The position numbers were made by a program, and so were the translations under genes. The notes beneath the pieces were generated by a model that was not told the DNA's origin, searched no databases, and saw nothing but the letters and a program-made list of their open reading frames with translations. 7,468 nt of DNA from Chlamydiae bacterium RIFCSPHIGHO2_12_FULL_27_8 (lineage in GTDB: Bacteria; Chlamydiota; Chlamydiia; Chlamydiales; SM23-39), in contig MGLU01000091.1 of assembly GCA_001796155.1 (NCBI GenBank), forward strand, positions 1,246 through 8,713, read 5' to 3'. Positions 1-5,361 of the stretch are shown here, piece after piece (the first letter of the stretch is position 1; each line of letters starts with the position of its first letter).

Positions 1-318
1 ATGAAGAACTGTCATAACAACTTCTAGTGCAGTTATTGACCTTCCTCTTTTTTTTGATTCCTTTTCGTGTTCTTCAATTGGAATTCCCCTACCATTATCT
101 TCTACGGTTATTGATCCGTCATGATTCAATGTTATGTTAATTTCATTGCAGTAGCCTGCCATTGCTTCATCAATACAGTTATCAACAACTTCATAAACCA
201 TTTGATGCAATCCGGATTTACCTGTATCACCAATATACATTCCGGGCCTTTCTCTTACAGCCTGCAATCCTTCTAAAACAGTTATTGAACTTGCTGAATA
301 TTTTTTATCATCAGTCAT
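1..318 (-). CDS. gyrB: DNA gyrase subunit B, N-terminal fragment (3' part outside the window)
   Basis: ATPase subunit of DNA gyrase, which introduces negative supercoils into DNA together with GyrA. The 106 codons visible are the start of the GHKL ATPase domain. They show [20 protein letters not shown] and IGDTG near residues 9-33, then [14 protein letters not shown] with the expected catalytic Glu43 and Mg-binding Asn47. The nucleotide-binding EDNGRGIP follows at 73-80, and the fragment ends at [10 protein letters not shown]. The reading frame runs off the window at position 1, so the rest of the protein is not seen. I chose the ATG at 318 because a GAGAAGG ribosome site at 329-335 lies about 10 nt upstream. 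Another in-frame ATG at 327 is only 1 nt from that site but cannot be excluded (3 extra residues). The gene lies just downstream of the DUF721/dciA gene and is probably co-transcribed with it. ParE is a possible alternative from the fragment alone, but the neighbour and the sequence favour GyrB. Confidence 0.93.
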   Translation of the reverse strand, partial: MTDDKKYSASSITVLEGLQAVRERPGMYIGDTGKSGLHQMVYEVVDNCIDEAMAGYCNEINITLNHDGSITVEDNGRGIPIEEHEKESKKRGRSITALEVVMTVLH

Positions 319-328
319 TGTAGTCATG

Positions 329-335
329 CCTTCTC
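329..335 (-). promoter_or_regulatory. Ribosome binding site of gyrB
   Basis: On the minus strand this reads GAGAAGG, the best Shine-Dalgarno match near gyrB. It is 10 nt from the ATG at 318 but only 1 nt from the ATG at 327, which favours the shorter protein. Confidence 0.5.
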
Positions 336-353
336 ACATATTTTTAAAATTTT

Positions 354-671
354 CTAACCTACATAAAAATTAATGTCAAAAATTACATTTTTTGTAAATT
401 TTTGCTGCATTAATTTTAAAATTCTTTTTTTTTCTACCCCTTTCAAAATGCTGTAAAGGGTAGAGCTTTTTACCAAAACATATAAAATTCCATTTTCAAA
501 CTTTATAACATTTGTCATAGATGAAAGTTTTTCTCCTATGACTTTTGGCCAGTAGTCTATAATTGCCTGCGGCTGTTTTAAATATTTTTTTTCGATATCA
601 GTAGAAAAATCCATTAAAATATTTTTCAAAACTTTGTTTGTAGAGACGAGTTTTTTTGAGTATTTTATCAT
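354..671 (-). CDS. dciA: DciA-like DUF721 protein
   Basis: Small 105-residue protein of the DUF721 (DciA) family. DciA proteins act with the replicative helicase DnaB in bacteria lacking DnaC/DnaI loaders; that role is known for the family and not shown here. What is visible is the family pattern: a helical start (VLKNILMDF), then the signature aromatic-x-x-x-[IV]-G element DYWPKVIGEKLSSMT around Trp41. A beta segment (GILYVLVKSSTLYSIL, 61-76), a basic helix (KKRILKLMQQKF) and the terminal beta strand IFDINFYVG at 97-105 follow. This resembles the KH-like core and lacks any long C-terminal extension. It sits between mgtE and gyrB, 35 nt from the gyrB start at 318, so both are probably on one mRNA. 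A DUF721 gene beside gyrB is also seen in other phyla (for example between recF and gyrB in mycobacteria). No clear ribosome site precedes the ATG at 671; an internal ATG at residue 20 is less likely because the N-terminal helix would be lost. Confidence 0.82.
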   Translation of the reverse strand: MIKYSKKLVSTNKVLKNILMDFSTDIEKKYLKQPQAIIDYWPKVIGEKLSSMTNVIKFENGILYVLVKSSTLYSILKGVEKKRILKLMQQKFTKNVIFDINFYVG

Positions 672-698
672 ATAAACAACTAAATGCTACCAATTATT

Positions 699-727
699 AT
701 TTTAACAAATAAAATTCAATTATGCAA
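699..727 (-). promoter_or_regulatory. Possible sigma70-type promoter for dciA-gyrB
   Basis: In the 61-nt gap between mgtE and dciA the minus strand carries TTGCAT (727-722), a 17-nt spacer and TAAAAT (704-699). That would start transcription about 20 nt before the dciA ATG. The spacing is ideal and the -10 matches five of six positions, but in such AT-rich DNA chance matches are common. Read-through from mgtE is an equally good source of mRNA because no terminator is seen in the gap. Confidence 0.35.
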
Positions 728-732
728 GTTTA

Positions 733-2172
733 TTAGAAAAGTAAAATTGAAAGACCGTAAGAAATAAAAAAATATATTGTCATCGAGAGAATATCGTTTA
801 AAGCTGTAACTATAGGCCCTGATGAAATAGCAGGGTCAATACCTAAACTTTCAAAGAATACAGGAGATAAAACACCAAGAAGACTTCCGGTAAAACAAGC
901 GCCGATGAGGCCTGTCCCTGTGATAATGCCAATTGCTGTAGGACTTACATTAAAATTAAAATTTGTAAAAAGATTTATTACAATTACCATGACTGTACAA
1001 ATAATTCCAAATATTGAACCTGTTAAAAAACCTGTTAAAAGTTCTTTAGTTACAGCATCCCATTTACTTTTTTTTGAAACTAGACCAAGAGCTATACTTC
1101 TAACTAATACAGTTGAACATTGTATACCAATATTTCCGCTCATTCCTGTGATTAGAGGAACAAAAAATAGAACGAAGGTAAGTAAAATACCTTCATTTTT
1201 TTGAAAAGAAGAACTAATTACAACATTAATCAGACCGGCAAGCAATGTAACAAAAAGCCAGGGAGCTCTTTTTATAAACCTTCTGAAAATTGGTTCGGAT
1301 GAAGAAACATCTTCTGTTGTACCTGCTATTTTTGCAAAGGTTTCATCAGCCATATCTTCCATAGCTTCAATTGCATCTTCATGGCTTATAACACCTAGAA
1401 TTTTATTATCTTCATCTACAACCGGTAAAGTAAAAAGCTTGTACCTTTCAAAAAGATCTATAACTTCTTCTCTAGAAGAATAAGTTTTAACGCTATGTGT
1501 TATCGGTCTCATTAACTGTTTTAAAATAGCTGATTTTTGATTTACAATCATATTTCTTGCAGGCACAAAACCAATGAGCTCTTTTTTTTCATTTGTTATA
1601 TAAATGCCTTTAGTAAAATCAATTCTTAGATGGTCGTGTATATATAAGGATGCTTCCTCAATAGTTTTTTCTTTATTAAAAGCAAAAAACTCTAAATTCA
1701 TAAGTCTGCCGGCACTGTTTCTGTCATGCTTTTTTTGTTCTTTAATCTCAATAGCTTTTTTTGGATTAATAAGCTCTAAAACTCTTCTAAACCTTCTTTC
1801 AGACATATCTTCCAAAACCCAAATTGCTTCGGAGGTAGGCATTTTATCGAAAATATTTTTAATATCTATTTCTTTCATATATCTAAAAATAACAATTCTT
1901 GTGTCTGCATTAGTATTTATAATAAATTTGATCTTATCATCAAAATTTGAAATGTTGTCAAAAAGAATAGGTCTTACATGAAGCGGCAGATGAATTGCAG
2001 CATAAGCAAGGTCTATTGAAGAGTGTTCTATAGCAATTTTAGTCAATTCCGTTAAAATTACATTTGAAGTTTTTTTATGAAAAGCATTTTCTAGCTTTTC
2101 TTTTAAAATATCATCAATTTTAATTTTATTTTCTTCAATCAGATCCCCAGCTGAAGAAATACTTTGTTCCAT
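733..2172 (-). CDS. mgtE: Magnesium transporter MgtE
   Basis: Inner-membrane Mg2+ channel/transporter of the MgtE/SLC41 type, 479 residues, a usual full length. The order of domains is complete. A soluble helical MgtE-N domain covers about 20-150 and ends in the family element DRNSAGRLM (150-158). Two CBS domains follow at about 160-225 and 226-280 (the second with LPVVDEDNKILGVISHEDAI), then a connecting helix MEDMADETFAKIAGT (271-285). The pore domain has about five membrane segments (303-479). Pore landmarks are GMSGNIGIQ (343-351) and DPAISSGPIVTALNDI (446-461); Asp460 aligns with the conserved Mg-coordinating Asp of the channel mouth. The usual Gly two residues after this Asp appears as Ser here. 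In the family, CBS and N domains close the pore when cytosolic Mg2+ is high, so the regulation is likely built into the protein. The start is supported by GAGG 5 nt upstream of the ATG. Divergent from the histone gene; followed by dciA and gyrB. Confidence 0.95.
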   Translation of the reverse strand: MEQSISSAGDLIEENKIKIDDILKEKLENAFHKKTSNVILTELTKIAIEHSSIDLAYAAIHLPLHVRPILFDNISNFDDKIKFIINTNADTRIVIFRYMKEIDIKNIFDKMPTSEAIWVLEDMSERRFRRVLELINPKKAIEIKEQKKHDRNSAGRLMNLEFFAFNKEKTIEEASLYIHDHLRIDFTKGIYITNEKKELIGFVPARNMIVNQKSAILKQLMRPITHSVKTYSSREEVIDLFERYKLFTLPVVDEDNKILGVISHEDAIEAMEDMADETFAKIAGTTEDVSSSEPIFRRFIKRAPWLFVTLLAGLINVVISSSFQKNEGILLTFVLFFVPLITGMSGNIGIQCSTVLVRSIALGLVSKKSKWDAVTKELLTGFLTGSIFGIICTVMVIVINLFTNFNFNVSPTAIGIITGTGLIGACFTGSLLGVLSPVFFESLGIDPAISSGPIVTALNDILSMTIYFFISYGLSILLF

Positions 2173-2177
2173 AAAAA

Positions 2178-2181
2178 CCTC
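2178..2181 (-). promoter_or_regulatory. Ribosome binding site of mgtE
   Basis: Minus-strand GAGG followed by TTTTT and the ATG at 2172, a 5-nt spacer. It fixes the mgtE start. Confidence 0.6.
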
Positions 2182-2200
2182 GGAGCCGGATTAGAATCAA

Positions 2201-2229
2201 AATATACTCCCCCAAATTATTAAAATCAA
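2201..2229 (-). promoter_or_regulatory. Likely sigma70-type promoter of mgtE
   Basis: The minus strand reads TTGATT (2229-2224), exactly 17 nt, then TATATT (2206-2201). The predicted start of transcription is around 2194, giving a leader of about 20 nt containing the GAGG site. There is no room for a Mg2+-sensing riboswitch, so transcript-level Mg control by an M-box can be ruled out for this promoter. Confidence 0.45.
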
Positions 2230-2276
2230 TAATATATAATTTAAAAAAAATCTATAAAAAAATTTATTAAATGATT

Positions 2277-2282
2277 TATAAT
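2277..2282 (+). promoter_or_regulatory. Possible -10 element of the histone-prenyltransferase operon
   Basis: A perfect TATAAT lies 32 nt before the histone ATG. No recognisable -35 hexamer is found 16-18 nt upstream (the region is a run of A with scattered T), so the promoter is only partly supported. A second TATAAT at 2235-2240 is a weaker alternative because it is farther away. Confidence 0.35.
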
Positions 2283-2305
2283 AGTTTTCATCTTAATTCA
2301 AAAAT

Positions 2306-2309
2306 GGAG
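2306..2309 (+). promoter_or_regulatory. Ribosome binding site of the histone gene
   Basis: GGAG with a 5-nt spacer before the ATG at 2315. It is one of the clearest Shine-Dalgarno sites in the window and supports real translation of this small gene on the plus strand, against the overlapping minus-strand open frame. Confidence 0.65.
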
Positions 2310-2314
2310 AAAAT

Positions 2315-2521
2315 ATGTCAGAAACATTAGTAGTTGTTAGTAAAATAAAAAAATTTATTAGAGATAATTCTGAAATGAATACATCTGCATCTGCAATAGA
2401 TTCACTTACAAAAATTGTAGAAAAAGAGTGCTTAAAAGCTATTGAAAAAGCAAAAGAATCTAAAAGAAAAACAGTTTTAGATAGAGATTTTGTTTTAGAA
2501 TCTTGTGAATCATGCAACTAA
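2315..2521 (+). CDS. Bacterial histone-fold protein (single-histone, Bdellovibrio/archaeal type)
   Basis: A 68-residue basic-acidic helical protein that fits one complete core-histone fold: helix 1 about 6-18 (VVSKIKKFIRDN), loop 1 at MNTS (21-24), long helix 2 about 25-49, loop 2 at RKTV (51-54) and helix 3 from LDRDFVLE. The RKTV loop followed by an acidic residue matches the end of archaeal histones (GRKTVKPED), with Arg51 and Asp58 in the places of the conserved Arg-Asp pair. The N-terminal ETLVVVSKIKKFI and MNTSASAID resemble, from memory, the Bdellovibrio histone Bd0055. Family members form dimers and bind DNA, so a nucleoid role in the cytoplasm is inferred. It is not related to the lysine-rich Hc1/Hc2 proteins of Chlamydia. 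The tail ends CESCN, giving a CxxC pair (Cys64, Cys67), plus Cys39 in helix 2. GGAG lies 5 nt before the start. The stop overlaps the next gene by 10 nt, indicating a shared mRNA. Confidence 0.85.
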   Translation: MSETLVVVSKIKKFIRDNSEMNTSASAIDSLTKIVEKECLKAIEKAKESKRKTVLDRDFVLESCESCN

Positions 2522-3390
2522 AACCTAAGATTTTTTTAATCTTAAGAGCTGCTAGAGCAGAAACTCTAGTAGCTTCTATATGTCCCATAATAATTGGTTC
2601 AATTCTATCTAAACTTGAAGGATTTTTTTCATTTACAGTATTTTTATTAACATTTTTTTTTACAATATTTCTTCATGCTGCGACAAATCTTGTAAATGAT
2701 TATTTCGATTTTATTAATAAAATTGACAATGAAAAAAGAATAGCTCCATTTAGCACAATACAAACTAGAGAAACATCTCTTTATCAAATAAAAAAAGCAT
2801 ACCTTATTTTATTTATATTTTCTTTTATTATTGGACTTTATTTTATATATATCGGCAAAACATTAGTTTTGAGTCTTTTATTTTTTCCATTTCTTGCCGG
2901 CTATTATTATACGGCAGGAAAAAAGCCTCTTGGCTATTTAGGTTTTGGAGATTTATTAGTTTTTGTTTTTTTTGGACCATTTGCGGTACTTGGAACCTAT
3001 TATTTACAGACTTATAAACTTTCTTTCATTCCTATATATGTAGGCATCGGCCTTGGATTTATTACAACTGCAGTATTAATAACAAACAATTTAAGAGATA
3101 TAAATTTAGATAGAGAAGGAAATAAAAAAACATTAGCTGTAATATTTGGAAAAAGATTTTCACAAATCGAATACCTTTTTTGTATTTTTATAGCTTTTTT
3201 AGTACCTATATATTTTTTTTATATAACAAACAATTTTTTATATTTGTTAGTTTCTTTTTCTTTAATCATTTCCCCAATAAAAATCATATTCAATTATAAG
3301 CAGGAAAGTATATTGAATCGGGCTCTTCAAAAAACAGTTCTTACACTTGTAATTTATACTATTCTATTTTCAATTGCTCTCTTCTTTTAA
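2512..3390 (+). CDS. menA: UbiA-family prenyltransferase, MenA-like (quinone biosynthesis)
   Basis: Integral membrane enzyme of 292 residues that attaches a polyprenyl chain to an aromatic quinone precursor; in MenA the acceptor is 1,4-dihydroxy-2-naphthoate, giving demethylmenaquinone. Both Asp-rich, Mg-diphosphate binding motifs of the UbiA superfamily are present: TNLVNDYFDFINKID (58-72, with Asn62, Asp63, Asp66) and NNLRDINLDREGNKKTLAV (192-210, with Asp196 and Asp200). NNLRDI...D..GKKTLAV is the MenA form rather than the UbiA form, and TAGKKPLGYLGFGDLLVFVF (134-153) is also MenA-like. About eight to nine hydrophobic helices span the rest. The ATG lies inside the last codons of the histone gene (ATGCAACTAA), so translation is probably coupled and no own promoter is seen. 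The 3' end overlaps brnQ by 21 bp. The exact acceptor is uncertain: some relatives of the futalosine pathway use a different prenyltransferase (MqnP), so membership of the UbiA superfamily is sure and MenA is likely. Confidence 0.85.
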   Translation: MQLKPKIFLILRAARAETLVASICPIIIGSILSKLEGFFSFTVFLLTFFFTIFLHAATNLVNDYFDFINKIDNEKRIAPFSTIQTRETSLYQIKKAYLILFIFSFIIGLYFIYIGKTLVLSLLFFPFLAGYYYTAGKKPLGYLGFGDLLVFVFFGPFAVLGTYYLQTYKLSFIPIYVGIGLGFITTAVLITNNLRDINLDREGNKKTLAVIFGKRFSQIEYLFCIFIAFLVPIYFFYITNNFLYLLVSFSLIISPIKIIFNYKQESILNRALQKTVLTLVIYTILFSIALFF

Positions 3391-4491
3391 TATTTTTTTA
3401 TCTATCATTTTTCTAATTTCCAAATATGAAAATTTAAAAATATTATAAAAAATTAAACCCATAAGTAATGGATAAGAAATTTTTAAAACAGGAGCGGTTA
3501 TTTTAGTGATTCCTTCCAAACCAAGTAGAGATGTTGCAAAAGCTATTATAGTTGATAAAATAACAGGATTGTTTAATGATTTTGAATTTTTAAAAAAATT
3601 ATCAGATAAAAAATCTGAGTAAGCAACAACCAGTGCAATGGATGTAGAAAAACATGCTAAAAATATCGCTATAATAGATATATTTGCAAGTTTTGATCCA
3701 AAAATAATTTTCGAAAGTTTTGCAAGCAGCATATCCTTATTCACATCTGTTAAATATACGCTGTATTTTGCTGAAACAATTATTAATGCTATATAAATTA
3801 CAGCAAGCAGAAACATTCCGATAAATGAAGATCTAACTATAGTTTTTATGGAATCTTTCATTGAAGCTGTTTTTTTAAATAATATATTTATAATAGAAGC
3901 TGAAAAGAAAAAAGATGCTATAAGATCCATTGTATTATAGCCTTCTACCAAGGAATTAAAAAAAGTAAAATTACCTTTCAAATCTGAGTTAACATCTGAA
4001 TAAATCCCCTTTATAAAAATAACTAAAATCGACCCAATCAAAAGAGGTGTAATATATTTTCCTAAAATATTTAAAAAACCGACTTTTCTAGAAATTACAA
4101 AAAATACAAGTAGAGAATAAAAAAGACTAAAAATATATAAAGGTCCGATATTAAAATTAGTCATAATTGATGAATACGATAAAACAATACATCTTGGTGC
4201 AGATCCAAGAGGTATCCATATAGTTAAAAGAATAAAAGAAAATAAAAAACCAAATTTTTTACCTAGAATGCTAAAAAAATCAGTATAATCCCCTTTGAAT
4301 AGAACCATTGCAATTACACCTAAAAATGGAAGAGCAACAGCTGATAGTAAAAAACCTAATATTGAATAAAAGGTATTGCCGCTAGAATTCGTTCCTACAA
4401 ATAGCGGATAAATCAAATTACCCGACCCAAAAAACATAGCAAAAAGTGCTAGTCCTATAACTAAACTTGAATTTTTCTTTTTTATTTCCAT
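3370..4491 (-). CDS. brnQ: Branched-chain amino acid transporter, BrnQ/LIVCS family
   Basis: Inner-membrane importer for leucine, isoleucine and valine driven by a cation gradient (family knowledge). The 373-residue protein is almost wholly hydrophobic with around ten to twelve helices. It starts with the family signature IGLALFAMFFGSGNLIYPLF (12-31), followed by WIPLGSAPRCIVLSYSSI (92-109), EGYNTMDLIASFFF (183-196) and ACFSTSIALVVA (279-290), all in the expected order. It is somewhat shorter than E. coli BrnQ (439 residues), with short loops and C-terminus. I start it at 4491 because GGAG lies 6 nt before that ATG. Upstream in-frame ATGs at 4503 and 4521 exist, but the latter lies inside a terminator hairpin stem and would add MRAFLF, an implausible extension. 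Importing branched-chain amino acids suits a host-dependent bacterium. The gene faces menA and overlaps its 3' end by 21 bp; upstream is the terminator of the unknown gene at 4575-5153. Confidence 0.9.
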   Translation of the reverse strand: MEIKKKNSSLVIGLALFAMFFGSGNLIYPLFVGTNSSGNTFYSILGFLLSAVALPFLGVIAMVLFKGDYTDFFSILGKKFGFLFSFILLTIWIPLGSAPRCIVLSYSSIMTNFNIGPLYIFSLFYSLLVFFVISRKVGFLNILGKYITPLLIGSILVIFIKGIYSDVNSDLKGNFTFFNSLVEGYNTMDLIASFFFSASIINILFKKTASMKDSIKTIVRSSFIGMFLLAVIYIALIIVSAKYSVYLTDVNKDMLLAKLSKIIFGSKLANISIIAIFLACFSTSIALVVAYSDFLSDNFFKNSKSLNNPVILSTIIAFATSLLGLEGITKITAPVLKISYPLLMGLIFYNIFKFSYLEIRKMIDKKILKEESN

Positions 4492-4497
4492 AAATTT

Positions 4498-4501
4498 CTC
4501 C
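4498..4501 (-). promoter_or_regulatory. Ribosome binding site deciding the brnQ start
   Basis: Minus-strand GGAG, 6 nt from the ATG at 4491. The ATG at 4503 itself overlaps the GGAG (ATGGAG) and has no site of its own, so the shorter protein is preferred. Confidence 0.6.
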
Positions 4502-4510
4502 ATAAATAAA

Positions 4511-4541
4511 AAAGCCCGCATCCTTATCAGATGCGGGCTTT
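4511..4541 (-). terminator. Rho-independent terminator downstream of the unknown 192-residue gene
   Basis: Perfect 12-bp inverted repeat AAAGCCCGCATC / GATGCGGGCTTT around a 7-nt loop. On the minus strand the stem is followed by TTTATTTATG, so the transcript has a U-rich tail after a GC-rich hairpin, the classic intrinsic terminator. It begins 33 nt after the TGA at 4575 and ends about 20 nt before the brnQ start. It therefore separates the two minus-strand genes. The plus-strand orientation has a poorer U tract and no gene that needs it. Confidence 0.88.
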
Positions 4542-4574
4542 AACCTTTTAAGCCTCTAATTTTATAAAAAACTA

Positions 4575-5153
4575 TCAGCCGCACCTTGGATTTTTTTGTG
4601 TTCCCGTTGTGGCTGCTGCTTTTTTATAAAATAAATCTTTAATTTTTAATAATAAAAAATTTAAAAAACCAATTAAAACTTGTAAAATTTTTCTTTTAGG
4701 CTGATCCGATTTAGCAACAGAGAATTTAATTTCAATTGAATCTTTAGGTTCTTCTGAAGGTTCTCCAAAAGTCATTTTATCTATATAAAAATATTTAGCA
4801 GTTAAATTATCAATAGCAAATTCAATTTTTTCTTTTAATTCTTTTTTTATTAATCCTATGTTTTCTGTTGTAATTTCACCTAATCTACCAACTGTAATTG
4901 TTCTAGTTTCTAATTTAAGCCTTTTATTGTGAGGATGTTTCACTTCCACAAAAAGAAAGCCTCTTACTTGATCATCAGGGAGTATAAATTGATTAATTTT
5001 AGCAGCTAATTGATCAAGATATTGTCTATTATGAATGTTTATATAGTTTATAGAATTTTTATTATAAGAATCAATTTTATCAATGAACCTATCTAACCAA
5101 TGCTTTGGGGTTAGATTCAGATCGCTAGATGATATTGTAATTGGGTTTATCAT
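4575..5153 (-). CDS. Protein of unknown function with a C-terminal hydrophobic helix
   Basis: I do not recognise this 192-residue protein. Residues 1-60 are rich in Asn, Ile and Tyr (KIDSYNKNSINYINIHNRQY), with a hint of helix around LDQLAAKINQFI. The middle, about 62-90, reads as beta strands (VRGFLFVEVKH, LKLETRTITVGRLGEITTEN). A charged helix LIKKELKEKIEFAIDNL follows at 101-117, then another strand pair (YFYIDKMTF, IEIKFSVAK). From 153 KRKILQVLIGFLNFLLLKIKD is a hydrophobic to amphipathic helix flanked by lysines, which could anchor it at a membrane. The tail AAATTGTQKNPRCG ends in Cys-Gly. There is no N-terminal signal peptide, no Shine-Dalgarno site and only a leader of about 17 nt. It has its own promoter (5177-5205) and a strong terminator, so it looks monocistronic. 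Real expression is likely from this architecture, but no function can be claimed; a membrane-associated or secreted host-facing protein is one possibility. Confidence 0.75.
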   Translation of the reverse strand: MINPITISSSDLNLTPKHWLDRFIDKIDSYNKNSINYINIHNRQYLDQLAAKINQFILPDDQVRGFLFVEVKHPHNKRLKLETRTITVGRLGEITTENIGLIKKELKEKIEFAIDNLTAKYFYIDKMTFGEPSEEPKDSIEIKFSVAKSDQPKRKILQVLIGFLNFLLLKIKDLFYKKAAATTGTQKNPRCG

Positions 5154-5176
5154 ATATTTTTATTTTAATTACACAA

Positions 5177-5205
5177 GTTATACCAAAATCGAATGTTTTT
5201 AACAA
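5177..5205 (-). promoter_or_regulatory. Likely sigma70-type promoter of the unknown 192-residue gene
   Basis: The minus strand carries TTGTTA (5205-5200), a 17-nt spacer and TATAAC (5182-5177). Transcription would start near 5170, leaving a leader of about 17 nt without a ribosome site. The match quality and spacing are the best of the promoters in this window. It is divergent from the TPR promoter, about 100 bp away. Confidence 0.5.
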
Positions 5206-5307
5206 CCATTAAATTATCAATAAAAAATATTATTAAAGTATTTATTTGAATAATAAAAATTATTTAGATAAAAATAATATCAAGCTTTTTATTTAACAGA
5301 ACTTTAT

Positions 5308-5335
5308 TTGTAAAAAATATTAAGTTAATTATAAT
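5308..5335 (+). promoter_or_regulatory. Likely sigma70-type promoter of the TPR gene
   Basis: TTGTAA (5308-5313), a 16-nt spacer and a perfect TATAAT (5330-5335). Predicted start of transcription is around 5342, about 20 nt before the ATG at 5362. The ribosome site there is weak (AAGAAAG). Confidence 0.45.
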
Positions 5336-5361
5336 GATGGAATTTACGCGTAAGAAAGAAT

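Noticed and set aside
905..1204. Plus-strand 99-codon open frame inside mgtE
   Set aside because: It lies opposite the conserved pore domain of MgtE and has no family resemblance or ribosome site.
1604..1981. Plus-strand 125-codon open frame inside mgtE
   Set aside because: Low-complexity Ser/Leu/Ile translation opposite the MgtE N and CBS domains; an antisense shadow.
2293..2517. Minus-strand open frame of 74 codons opposite the histone gene
   Set aside because: It is Ser/Phe-rich, has no ribosome site and mirrors the histone gene, whose fold motifs and GGAG site make it the real one.
4492..4521. N-terminal extension of brnQ from the ATG at 4521
   Set aside because: The ATG is inside the terminator stem and the added residues do not resemble BrnQ proteins, while 4491 has a proper GGAG site.
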